Positions 32,817 through 42,200 of a stretch of 46,084 nucleotides of DNA are shown here, in pieces. The DNA lies in assembly GCA_026388125.1 (NCBI GenBank), contig JAPLKJ010000267.1:1-46084 (forward strand). Reading direction: 5' to 3'. The notes beneath the pieces are model-generated. The model saw only the letters and a program-made list of their open reading frames with translations. It was not told the origin of the DNA and did not search any database. This DNA comes from Elusimicrobiota bacterium. GTDB taxonomy: Bacteria; Elusimicrobiota; Elusimicrobia; Elusimicrobiales; UBA9959. A program made the translations under genes and the position numbers. How positions within the stretch are numbered: the stretch's first letter is position 1; every line of letters begins with the position of its first letter.

Positions 32817-34238
32817 TTAGTTTATTACTACCATAACTTTTGTATCGTTGCCGGGAATATCGTCGGTATTTACTTCGTCCGGAGTGGCGTTCCCGTCCGA
32901 GTCTATAACGCGCACGTCCAGCACGTAGCTGCCGGCGGGAAGGGCTGCGACGTTCAGCGCGGCGTTAACCTCGCCCTTGAGCATCAGCTCCGGCGACACG
33001 GGCTCCTTCAGGTCCACGATGCCCGCGTAAGGGAGCCCCTGCAGCGCGCCGTTGCGCGACAAGGACAGAGCATAGGTCGCCTTGCGGGAGCGGTTATCTA
33101 AAACCGTGAATTTAACCGCCACGCTCCGGTCCGCCGCCGCGGCCGACAGACCAGCCACCAGCGGCGGCAGCCTTTTCGAGGCGGAATTAAGCACGCCCAC
33201 GGTGGCCGCTCCGGCCATGGCCAGTTGGCGGAAGCGTATCTCGGGGCTGGCAGTGACCGTCTGGTTATTGCCGCCTTCGGTATTGCCCTGGTCCCTCGTG
33301 CTGTACACGTCGCGCCCGCCGCCGTAACTGCCCCGGGGGCCGTAAGTAGCGTCCTGGCCCAGCGGCGGCGCGTCGGAAGCCGGCGTCCAATACGGGACCT
33401 TGTTCGCGGGATTGAGCCAGCCGGCCAGGTGGCTGCGCGTGTCGTCCTGAAGGTCCTGGTAATAGGCGTAAGGCTCCATATCGCCCTCGTCGCGGGCGGC
33501 TGGTATCTTCACCTTATTACAATCGGGGGTGTAGTAGGCCTCGAAACTTTCGGCGGTGCCGTGTTTTATATTGGCGGCGTGGGCCGGCACTGACTGGTCC
33601 TGCGTAAGATGGCAGAGCGCGCCCAGCCGGGAATAGGCTTCGTTGAACTTAAAATGCTCGTAATTCCAAAGCACCCCGCCTTTGCTGAAAGGGGTGTTGC
33701 CCAGCCATATTTCCTTTATAGGGCCGCCGTTGGCGCTGGGGTCGGGGTGACCGGTCTCGTCGTTGGAGCCGGGCACGAGCAGGGACTGAGCGCGCGCCAT
33801 ATCCGTGAGTTCGGCTTTATTGATGAAGCCCAGGGCGGCGTTCATTATGGCCTTATGGGCCGAGCCCACAAAGTCCACGCTCCACCACCTTGAATCGGCG
33901 GCGGCGGCCTTGTTGAACTGGCCGGCCGGTATGGGGCGGATGATGCTGATGGCGCAGGCGCCGGCAGGCTCTCCCGCTGAGAAGTCCGGCTTAATGGCCG
34001 GCTCTGTCAGTATGGCCCCGCTCTGGCATTTGAAATAGCATTTATTATTCTTGAAGTCGGTAAAAACACAGGTATCGAGGGTGGTCAGGCCGGGCTGCGG
34101 GAAAGGGTGCTGGCTGCTGTTTATCTGGTTCAGGATCGTCCCTGCGTCTATGGGCGGCAGCTGGGGCGCGCGGTCTTCGGCGCTGGCAGCGCCCGCAAGG
34201 CCAAGCAGCGCGGAAAAAGCTATAAGTTTTGTTATCAT
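32817..34238 (-). CDS. Secreted protein with zinc-dependent phospholipase C-like domain
   Basis: A 473-residue exported protein with signal peptide MITKLIAFSALLGLAGAASA. After a Cys-containing N-terminal stretch (TCVFTDFKNNKCYFKC), a helical region holds YSRLGALCHLTQDQSVPAHA, which resembles the LHxxQDxxxPxH zinc site of phospholipase C/P1 nuclease-like proteins. Upstream HKAIMNAALGFINKAELT and the following AANIKHG fit that fold. The last 130 residues look like a beta-sandwich, ending VLDVRVIDSDGNATPDEVNT. The function is a guess from one motif. It is monocistronic and flanked by palindromic elements. Confidence 0.65.
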   Translation of the reverse strand: MITKLIAFSALLGLAGAASAEDRAPQLPPIDAGTILNQINSSQHPFPQPGLTTLDTCVFTDFKNNKCYFKCQSGAILTEPAIKPDFSAGEPAGACAISIIRPIPAGQFNKAAAADSRWWSVDFVGSAHKAIMNAALGFINKAELTDMARAQSLLVPGSNDETGHPDPSANGGPIKEIWLGNTPFSKGGVLWNYEHFKFNEAYSRLGALCHLTQDQSVPAHAANIKHGTAESFEAYYTPDCNKVKIPAARDEGDMEPYAYYQDLQDDTRSHLAGWLNPANKVPYWTPASDAPPLGQDATYGPRGSYGGGRDVYSTRDQGNTEGGNNQTVTASPEIRFRQLAMAGAATVGVLNSASKRLPPLVAGLSAAAADRSVAVKFTVLDNRSRKATYALSLSRNGALQGLPYAGIVDLKEPVSPELMLKGEVNAALNVAALPAGSYVLDVRVIDSDGNATPDEVNTDDIPGNDTKVMVVIN

Positions 34239-34373
34239 TTTATCTCCCGGGCCGAGATGTTATACCTGCTACATATAACAGTATTAAATACAGTCCTTAT
34301 CTCACATCAGTCCAAAGGCCCGGGTCATACAACTCTTTGAGCCCATATCGTCTGGGCACAATAGCCCGGAAAT

Positions 34374-34420
34374 AAGGGGACAGGCTGCTTTTTCCCTGCG
34401 GAAAAGCAGCCTGTCCCCTT
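34374..34420. repeat. Perfect palindromic intergenic element B (REP-like)
   Basis: The arms at 34374-34392 and 34402-34420 form a perfect 19-base-pair inverted repeat beginning AAGGGGACAGGCTGC, with a 9-base loop. A T run follows on the plus strand. It lies between cysS and the divergent upstream region of the secreted protein gene. The GGGGACAGGC end resembles palindromes seen near REP-associated tyrosine transposases; no transposase is in the window. It could double as a terminator for cysS. Confidence 0.75.
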
Positions 34421-34447
34421 TTTCTACCCGGCACGCTTTTTACCTGA

Positions 34448-35890
34448 CTAAAGAACCACTGTCCACTTAGTGCCGCCCGGGGCATCCTGCAGCGCGATGC
34501 CGGTATTCAGCAGCACGTCCCTTATAGCATCTGAAAGTTTGTAATCGCCGTTCTTGCGCGCGGCGTTGCGCTCCTGTATCTTCAGCTCCAGCGCCGGGAT
34601 ATCCAGTTTATTGTTCGCCACGTACTGCGCGGTGAAAGCGTCGAGATACTGCCGGGGATTTTCGTTCAGAATGCCCAGCACGGCGGCTATCCTGCCGAAG
34701 CTGCTCCTGAATTTCCGGCAGACGGCCGCTTTATCCGCGGCGTTAAGTTTTTTTGAATTCAGCAGCTCGGTCAGGGCCTTGAACATCTCCGGGAAATGCG
34801 CCAGCACCCGGGCGGAATTGAAGAAGTCGTCCATGTTCTCCCGGAAAACCGTTTCCAGCGAATCCACGGCCGCCGCACCGCTGGCCTTTTCCCCGCCGGC
34901 CTGGGAGGCCGCGATAATTTCCTCCACGCGCGCCAGCGCCTGGTAATAATTGTAAACGTGCCTGTTGGCGGCCGTCAGGTTCGCTTCCGTATAATTCACG
35001 TTCGACGAGATGGAAAAAGACAGCACCATATACCGTATCACGTCGGGCTGGTATTTTTCCAGCGCGCTCTTGATGGTGACGAAATTATTGAGGCTCTTCG
35101 ACATCTTTTTGTTTTCCACCATCAGCAGGCCGTTATGCACCCAGTAATTGGCGAACCGGCAGCCGTTGGCGGCCTCGCTCTGCGCTATTTCGTTCTCGTG
35201 GTGCGGGAAAATTATATCCAGCCCGCCGCCGTGAATATCGAAAGTGGAGCCCAGAAAAGCTCTGGCCATCACGGAGCACTCGATATGCCAGCCGGGCCTG
35301 CCTTTGCCCCAGGGCGAATCCCAGGCCGGCTCCTGCGGCTTGGCCGGCTTCCACAGGGAAAAATCGTTCGGGGATTCCTTGGCCGAATCGCTGCCCGCCT
35401 CGGCCTGCAGTTCGTCCGGTTTCCGGTTGGATAATTTCCCGTATTCCGCGAACTTAGCCACCCGGAAAAAGATCTCGCTGCCCGCCTGGTAGGCGAACCC
35501 CTTATCTATCAGCGTCTGAATGAACGCGAGGATATCGGGAATATGGTCCGACACCTTAGGCTCGAAAGTGGCCGGGCGCACTTTCAGCGCCTTCATATCC
35601 GCTTTAGCTTCGTTTATGTAATACTGCGAAAGCTCCAGCGGGTCCCGGCCGGTGTCCCGGGCCCGGTTTATTATTTTGTCGTCTATATCCGTGTAGTTGC
35701 GGACATAGGTAACCTTTAAGCCTGAATATTCCAGGTAGCTGCGGATGAGGTCGAAGAATATAGCCTGCATGGCGTGGCCCAGGTGGCATTCGTCATAAAC
35801 GGTGATGCCGCAGGCGTACATTTTAACTTCGCCGGGTATTATCGGCCTGAATTCTTCTTTATATCTGTTCAGCGTGTTGTAGATATTCAT
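34448..35890 (-). CDS. cysS: Cysteinyl-tRNA synthetase
   Basis: A 480-residue class I synthetase that charges tRNA-Cys. The HIGH-type region is MYACGITVYDECHLGHAMQA (about 24-43), with a zinc-binding Cys. RNYTDIDDKIINRA, GRPGWHIECSVMA and HGGGLDIIFPHHENEIAQSE are diagnostic, with further Cys/His zinc ligands, and KMSKSLNNFV is the second ATP motif. The C-terminal helical region is complete. It is transcribed alone from a recognisable promoter at 35928-35956. Confidence 0.97.
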   Translation of the reverse strand: MNIYNTLNRYKEEFRPIIPGEVKMYACGITVYDECHLGHAMQAIFFDLIRSYLEYSGLKVTYVRNYTDIDDKIINRARDTGRDPLELSQYYINEAKADMKALKVRPATFEPKVSDHIPDILAFIQTLIDKGFAYQAGSEIFFRVAKFAEYGKLSNRKPDELQAEAGSDSAKESPNDFSLWKPAKPQEPAWDSPWGKGRPGWHIECSVMARAFLGSTFDIHGGGLDIIFPHHENEIAQSEAANGCRFANYWVHNGLLMVENKKMSKSLNNFVTIKSALEKYQPDVIRYMVLSFSISSNVNYTEANLTAANRHVYNYYQALARVEEIIAASQAGGEKASGAAAVDSLETVFRENMDDFFNSARVLAHFPEMFKALTELLNSKKLNAADKAAVCRKFRSSFGRIAAVLGILNENPRQYLDAFTAQYVANNKLDIPALELKIQERNAARKNGDYKLSDAIRDVLLNTGIALQDAPGGTKWTVVL

Positions 35891-35927
35891 GATAAAGGTC
35901 CCTGAAATTTTGTCTCTGCCGACAGAT

Positions 35928-35956
35928 AGTATAGTAAAAACCTCCCTTCAGGCCAA
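35928..35956 (-). promoter_or_regulatory. Promoter of cysS
   Basis: On the minus strand TTGGCC (35951-35956), a 17-base spacer and TATACT (35928-35933) lie about 38 bases before the cysS ATG. The hexamers and spacing fit a sigma-70-type promoter. No T-box or other leader structure is seen in the short leader. Confidence 0.5.
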
Positions 35957-36098
35957 AAGACGGTTCAGGTCTAAAAAGGACCCAGGAAGTTATAGGCCCT
36001 TTTCTATGTAATATCGGTCCCTAAGACACCTGACCGCTTGAGTAATTACTGCGATACTATTGATATCGAGCGCGGTCCCAGCGGTTAACGGAGAAAAG

Positions 36099-37490
36099 AT
36101 GAAAAAATTGACCCTTATTCTTATCGCCTGTTTTACCGGCAGCGCATATGCTGCCCAATTCACTGATCTGGCGGTAAGAGCTTCCGGCCTGCAAGGTTCA
36201 GCTGTCACGGAAATACCGGCAGCGTCTCCGGCATCCGCGGCCCCTGTTGCGACCGGAGACATTACGCTAACCCGCACTGTCCAAAATACGCTCGACTCCA
36301 TAGAAGCCGGAGGCGCGCGGACCAGCGACGGGATGACCGGTCTTTTTGAGCTCCGCCGGGAACTGGGGCGCAGGGCAGGGGAGGGCGCCGGGTCAGCTGC
36401 GGAGCTGAGGGAAGCTATCTCCAGGGCGCGCCATATCCAGGATGATATCGCGGTTTCTCTCATGGCCGGCGGCGGGCTGAATTCCGGTGAGCCGTTCAAG
36501 GGCGAGCTCAGCGTACAGAAGGTCGCGGGGTTCAGCTTTCCGGATAGTCTGAATACCGGCGACATAATGCTTAGCCGCGGCACGAATATGATGGGGTCAC
36601 TGGCCGCCAGAATGTCGGCTACTCCTGGCGAGTTCAGCCATCTGGGCATGGTTTACCGCGACCCCGAAACGCGGAAGCTGTTCATCCTCGCTTCGGATAC
36701 CGGCGTAGGCGCCACGGTAGAACCTATCGAGAAATTCCTTTCCGGCCGCGCACGCCTGATAGTTATGCGCTACAAGGACGCGGCAATGGCGGAAAAAGCG
36801 GCCCAGCTTATGCGCGTCAGACTGGAGAAGAAGGTCCCGTACGATTATTCCCTGAACTCCGAAGATGACTCGGCCCTTTACTGCACAGAGGTGGCTGCCG
36901 CTGCCTTTAAAATGGCCGGTCAGATAAAAGTCCCGCTTCAGATGAGCAGCCTGCCAGGGACGGCCCACACAAGTATGTATTCGGACATAGGCATAGCCCG
37001 TCCGCAGGTATTCCTCCCCCAGGACCTGGAGGTCGACCCCCGGTTCGAGGTCATGGCCGAATGGACCGACTATTCAAGGATAGGCGAATTGAACGAGATA
37101 GACGCGGTTTACGGAAAAATGGCCCAGTGGATGGAGAAAGAAAATTACGTTTTTTCCAAGAATATCCTGTACCAGGGGATAGGCGGCATACTTTCCACCC
37201 TGGCTAAAAAGAAGATCCGCGAGAGCCTGGGCGACTTCAGCGGGTCGGATATACGCCATGGCCTGGATTACGGTCTCACACTGTATCAATTCGTAACTCT
37301 CCTGAGGGATAAGCTGGATAAAGAGGTAAAAAACAAGGCCGGTTATCATTCGCTGGCTGACCTGAACAGGACCTTGGAGAAGATCCGGACGGAAGAATAC
37401 CGCCAGTATAAAGAATCCTCGCTGCATCTGGACAGCGAAAACACCAATTTCGTCAATATACATTCTTTTTTCAAGCCTAAGAGAATGTAG
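36099..37490 (+). CDS. Secreted YiiX/YebB-like (C92, permuted NlpC/P60) cysteine hydrolase
   Basis: A 463-residue exported protein. GGAGA lies just before the ATG at 36099, giving signal peptide MKKLTLILIACFTGSAYAA; an upstream in-frame ATG (36060) would bury it. Residues about 150-275 match the YiiX-like permuted papain fold: SLNTGDIMLSRGTNMMG, GEFSHLGMVYRDPET with the likely catalytic His (H181), and SALYCTEVAAAAFKMAG with the likely Cys (C262). Family members act on peptides, amides or lipids, and the substrate here is unknown. The C-terminal 200 residues are helical and unrecognised. It is monocistronic and followed by a large palindrome. Confidence 0.8.
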   Translation: MKKLTLILIACFTGSAYAAQFTDLAVRASGLQGSAVTEIPAASPASAAPVATGDITLTRTVQNTLDSIEAGGARTSDGMTGLFELRRELGRRAGEGAGSAAELREAISRARHIQDDIAVSLMAGGGLNSGEPFKGELSVQKVAGFSFPDSLNTGDIMLSRGTNMMGSLAARMSATPGEFSHLGMVYRDPETRKLFILASDTGVGATVEPIEKFLSGRARLIVMRYKDAAMAEKAAQLMRVRLEKKVPYDYSLNSEDDSALYCTEVAAAAFKMAGQIKVPLQMSSLPGTAHTSMYSDIGIARPQVFLPQDLEVDPRFEVMAEWTDYSRIGELNEIDAVYGKMAQWMEKENYVFSKNILYQGIGGILSTLAKKKIRESLGDFSGSDIRHGLDYGLTLYQFVTLLRDKLDKEVKNKAGYHSLADLNRTLEKIRTEEYRQYKESSLHLDSENTNFVNIHSFFKPKRM

Positions 37491-37517
37491 GCAACGCGGT
37501 TTCTGCCCGATTACAAC

Positions 37518-37568
37518 GGGGTCAGGTCTTGCATTTCAACATTTTGTTGAAATGCAAGACCTGACCCC
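37518..37568. repeat. Perfect palindromic intergenic element C (REP-like)
   Basis: The arms at 37518-37541 and 37545-37568 are a perfect 24-base inverted repeat starting GGGGTCAGGTCTTGC, with a 3-base loop. There is no long T run. It lies 28 bases after the YiiX-like gene and just before the promoter of the Pfa operon. The end sequence GGGGTCAGGTC is of the kind found in palindromes spread by REP-associated transposases. Confidence 0.8.
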
Positions 37569-37578
37569 ATTTTCCTTA

Positions 37579-37608
37579 TGGACTGCCTATCAAGGAAACA
37601 TATATAAT
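37579..37608 (+). promoter_or_regulatory. Promoter of the Pfa-type lipid synthase operon
   Basis: TGGACT (37579-37584), an 18-base spacer and a perfect TATAAT (37603-37608) precede the TTG start at 37656 by about 50 bases. It lies directly after palindrome C. Confidence 0.55.
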
Positions 37609-37655
37609 TAATGTTGCAATCCTTGTTCCCAAATTAAGCCGCAACGGAGAATCAC

Positions 37656-39230
37656 TTGACCGCCACAGCTACAGGAACTGAAACGCAGCCTTTTCTGCCT
37701 TATTCCGCGGAAACGCTCGCCTCTTTGCGCGATATCCTTACGCCTTTCTCTGTGGCCGCCAATGACGGCGCCCTCGCTTTAACCCCCGGCCTTTCCTCCG
37801 CGGCGGCGGTGATTCCGGCCTGCCGCCCGGAAAATCTGGGCGACCGCGGTTTCTGCGCCGCCCATAGCCTGAAATACGCCTATGTGGGCGGCTCCATGGC
37901 CAACGGCATCAGCTCCACGCAGCTGGCCGAAGCTTTGGGCCAGGCCGGCATGCTGGGTTTCTACGGCGCCGCCGGCCAGCCGCTGGAGGAAGTTGAAAAA
38001 GCCATAGACCGCCTGCAGACGGCGGCACATCCTTACGGTTTCAACCTTATACACAGCCCCTCCGACCCCGCGCTGGAGACGGCGCTGGTAGACCTTTACC
38101 TGCGCCGCGGCGTACGGCTGATAGAGGCCTCCGCCTATATAAACCTTACCTTGCCGCTGATCCGCTTCCGCACCGCCGGCATACGCAGGAACGCCGCCGG
38201 CGCCATAGAAACCCCCAACCGGGTGATAGGCAAGATCTCGCGTACCGAAGTAGCCGCCCGTTTCTTTGCCCCTCCCGAAGAAAAGTTCCTGAAAGAACTG
38301 TTAGCACGCGGTGAACTTACGGCCGAGCAGGCCGAACTGGCTGCCGGCATACCCGTGGCCGAAGACGTCACCGCCGAGGCGGATTCCGGCGGCCACACAG
38401 ACAACCGGCCGCTGGTGAACCTGCTGCCCACCATCATAGCCCTGCGCGACAGGATGCAGCAACGCCACAATTATACTGTCAGTCTGCGGGTAGGCGCCGG
38501 CGGCGGCATAGCCACCCCCGAAGCCGCGGCCGCCGCTTTCATGATGGGCGCCGCCTACATAGTGACCGGTTCGGTGAACCAGGCCTGCCTGGAAGCCGGC
38601 ACCTCCGCCGCGGTGAAGAAACTCCTGGCCGCCGCCGAACAGGCCGACGTGGCCATGGCCGCGGCCGCCGACATGTTCGAGATGGGAGTGAAAGTGCAGA
38701 TCCTCAAGCGCGGCACCATGTTCGCCATGCGCGCCAACAAGCTTTACGAACTTTACCGCGCCCACAGCAGCTTCGAAGAGCTGCCCTCCGAAACGCGCGC
38801 CGGTCTGGAGCGGGATTATTTCCGCGCCGCCTTCGACGCTGTCTGGCAGGGCACGCGCGAATATTTCCTGCGCAAGGACCCCGCGCAGGCAGAGCGCGCG
38901 GACCGCGACCCCAAACATAAGATGGCGCTGGTGTTCCGCTGGTACCTCAGCCAGTCCTCCCGCTGGCCGCTGGCAGGCGACGAATCCCGCAAGCTGGACT
39001 ACCAGGTGTGGTGCGGCCCCGCCATGGGCGCTTTCAACGAATGGGCCAAAGGCTCCTTCCTCGAGCAGCCAGAGAACCGCGACGCAGTGACCGTCGCCCG
39101 CAATTTACTCGCCGGCGCGGCGGCGCTTACCCGCCTGCACGCGCTGCGCTGCCAGGGCATAGCCGCAGACCCCCGCCTGGCGCGCCAGGAACCGCGGACC
39201 AGAGAACAGCTGTCCGGTTTCTTCCAGTAA
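37656..39230 (+). CDS. pfaD: PfaD-family enoyl reductase (2-nitropropane dioxygenase-like, FMN)
   Basis: A 524-residue TIM-barrel flavoprotein. In Pfa synthases PfaD is the trans-acting enoyl reductase. FCAAHSLKYAYVGGSMANGI, QAGMLGFYGAAGQPLEEVEK, YGFNLIHSPSDPALE, VTAEADSGGHTDNRPLVNLL and SLRVGAGGGIATPEAAAAAF (the likely FMN phosphate site) appear in the family order. The C-terminal part KMALVFRWYLSQSSRWPL and VWCGPAMGAFNEWAKGS is specific to PfaD rather than other nitronate monooxygenases. The start is a TTG at 37656 with CGGAG seven bases upstream. It precedes the megasynthase by 52 bases. Confidence 0.93.
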   Translation: MTATATGTETQPFLPYSAETLASLRDILTPFSVAANDGALALTPGLSSAAAVIPACRPENLGDRGFCAAHSLKYAYVGGSMANGISSTQLAEALGQAGMLGFYGAAGQPLEEVEKAIDRLQTAAHPYGFNLIHSPSDPALETALVDLYLRRGVRLIEASAYINLTLPLIRFRTAGIRRNAAGAIETPNRVIGKISRTEVAARFFAPPEEKFLKELLARGELTAEQAELAAGIPVAEDVTAEADSGGHTDNRPLVNLLPTIIALRDRMQQRHNYTVSLRVGAGGGIATPEAAAAAFMMGAAYIVTGSVNQACLEAGTSAAVKKLLAAAEQADVAMAAAADMFEMGVKVQILKRGTMFAMRANKLYELYRAHSSFEELPSETRAGLERDYFRAAFDAVWQGTREYFLRKDPAQAERADRDPKHKMALVFRWYLSQSSRWPLAGDESRKLDYQVWCGPAMGAFNEWAKGSFLEQPENRDAVTVARNLLAGAAALTRLHALRCQGIAADPRLARQEPRTREQLSGFFQ

Positions 39231-39282
39231 CAGTTGAAGCAGTAAGGCCCCGCATAAGGCGGCCCGAAAAAAAGAGGATACC

Positions 39283-42200
39283 ATGAGCGCTAAAGAACCT
39301 GTCCAGTCACCCATCGCCATAGTCGGCATCGGCTGCCTTTTCCCCAAGGCGGAGAACGCGCGCCGGTTCTGGGCCAATATAAAAACCGGCGTGGACGCCA
39401 TCACCGACATCCCCGCGTCCCACTGGCTGCCGGAAGAACATTACGACAATAACCCCAAGCGCCCTGACATGACCTACGCCCGCCGCGGCGGCTTCATCCT
39501 GCCCGTGGATTTCGACCCCTCCGAATTCGGCCTGGCGCCCAACGCGCTGGAAGCCACCGACAGCGCCCAGCTGCTGGGCCTGCTCACCGCCAAGATGGCG
39601 CTGGAAGACGCCGGCTACGGCCCCGGCCGCGACTTCGACCGCAGCCGCGTCAGCGTGGTACTGGGCGTTACCGGCGCGCTGGAGCTGGTTATCCCCCTGG
39701 GCGCGCGGCTGGGCCATCCCAAATGGCGCAAAGCCCTGTCCGAGTTCGGCATTACCGGCGCGGACGCCGAAGCCATCATCTCCCGCATGCAGGAGGACTA
39801 TGTCCCCTGGCAGGAAAGCTCTTTCCCCGGGCTGCTGGGCAACGTGGTGGCCGGCCGCATAGCCAACCGCTTCAACCTGGGCGGCACCAATTCCGTGGTG
39901 GACGCCGCCTGCGGCAGTTCGCTGTCGGCTGTGCATATGGCCTCGCTGGAACTGGCAGCCAGGCGCTCCTCCATGGTGGTTACCGGCGGAGTGGACTGCT
40001 TCAACGATATTTTCATGTACATGTGCTTCAGCAAAACGCCGGCCCTCTCGGCCTCCGGCGACGCCAAGCCTTTCGACGCCTCAGCCGACGGCACGGCGCT
40101 GGGCGAAGGCCTGGGCATGATAGTTCTTAAACGCCTTGAAGACGCGGTGAAGGACGGGGACAGGATCTACGCGGTGCTTAAAGGCGTGGGCTCCTCCTCC
40201 GACGGCAAAGGCAAGGCCATTTACGCGCCCAGCTCCGAAGGCCAGGCGCGGGCGCTCCGGAACGCCTATGAAGTAACCGGCGTCGCCCCGTCCACCGTGG
40301 AACTGGTGGAAGCGCACGGCACCGGCACCACCGTCGGCGACGGCGTGGAACTGGGCGCCCTCACCGAAGTTTATGGCTCGGCCAAAGACGGCGCCTGGTG
40401 CGCCCTCGGCTCGGTGAAATCCATGATAGGCCACACCAAAGCCTCGGCGGGCTCCGCCGGCATCATCAAGGCCGCGCTGTCCCTTTACAATAAAACCCTG
40501 CCCCCCACCATCAAAGTTACCACGCCTTTGAAGCAGCTGACGGCCGGCACCACGCCTTTCTACCTGAACACCGAACTCCGCCCCTGGATAAAGAAGGACC
40601 ATCCCCGCCGCGCGGGGGTCAGCGCGCTGGGCTTCGGCGGCGCCAATTTCCACGCGGTGCTGGAAGAATACAATGCCGAGAAGCAGCAGCCCGACTGGGA
40701 CGGAGACGTGCAGATAGCCGCAATATCGGGCCCGGACACGGAAACCCTGAAGCGGGACCTGGCCGCCTGGAAAGGGCTGGACTGGGACGGCATGCGCGTA
40801 AAGGCCATGCGCTCGCGCGCGGCTTTCAAGAACACCGACGCCGCCCGGCTTACTTTTGTGCTGGAACGCGGGCAGGACGCAGAGAGGCTCATTGCTTCCG
40901 CGCTGTCCAACCTGGACGCGCAGAAGAACAGCAGAACCTGGACCACCCCCGACGGGATATTCTTCGCCTCGGGCGCGCCGGAAAAGCTGGCGGTATTGTT
41001 CCCCGGCCAGGGCGCGCAGTACACCGGCATGCAGCGCGACATAGCCTGCCGCTTCCCCGCCGCGCTGGACACGCTGGCCGCCGCGGATAAAGCGTTCGGC
41101 GGCGCCAAGCCGCTGTCCGATTTCATCTACCCCCGCGCCGTTTTCACCCCGGCCGAAAAACAGACTCAGGCGGACGAACTGCGCGACACTAAGATCGCGC
41201 AGCCCGCGCTGGGCGCGGCGTCGCTGGGCGCTTACCGCGTACTGAACGGCTTCGGCCTGGCGCCCGACGCTTTCGCCGGGCATAGCTACGGCGAGCTGGC
41301 GGCCCTGTGCGCCTCCGGGGCTTTCGACGCTCCCTCCTTGTTCGCTCTGTCGAAGCTGCGCGGCAGCCTGATGGCCGCGGGCTCCGGCGACCGCGGCGGC
41401 ATGCTGGCGGTGCAGGCCCCCCTGGCCGACGTAGAGAAGGTGATGAAGGAAGAGAAACTGGACCTTATAATCGCCAACAAGAACGCCCCGGCGCAGTTCG
41501 TGCTGTCCGGCCGCACCGAAGAAATAAAGCGCGCTGCTGAATGCTTCAAGAAACGCTCGCTGAAAAATACGCCGCTGCAGGTTTCGGCGGCTTTCCACAG
41601 CCCGCTGGTGGCCGGCGCGCAGAAAGAGTTCGCCGCTGCGCTGGGCAAGACCAAATTCAACAAACCGCAGACGCAGGTATACGCCAATAAAACCGCCGGC
41701 GTCTACCCCGACTCCGCGGACAAGTCCCGCGAGCTCCTGGCCTCCCAGCTGGCTTCCCCGGTGGAATTCACCGCCATGGTGGAGAAGATGTACGCGGCCG
41801 GCCTGAGGACCTTCCTTGAAGTGGGCCCCGGCGCGCGGCTTACCGGCCTGGTGTCCGCCATCCTGGCCGGCAAAGAACATACGGCTTTCGCCATAGACGC
41901 TTCCGGCGGCAAACGCTCCGGCATTGCCGACGCCGCCCGCGCGCTGGCCCGCCTGGCCGCGCTGGGCTGCCGCCTGAACCTGGCCGCCTGGGAGAGCGGC
42001 GAGGCAGGAGTAAAGGACGCGCTGGAAAAGAAAGTTTCCAAGCTGGCGGTGAAACTGACCGGCGCGAACTACCGCTCGCCCCGCCCCGCTTCCGCCCCGA
42101 AAAAAGTTATCCAGCCGATAGCGGTACAGCAGGCGCAGCCCTCGGCCGCGGCTGCCCCGGCGGCGCACGCCTTTACGTCTGACGCGCTGCGCATAGCGCA

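Noticed and set aside
34374-37568. Insertion sequence between cysS and the Pfa operon
   Set aside because: Palindromes are present but there is no transposase gene, target duplication or terminal inverted repeat pair enclosing genes.
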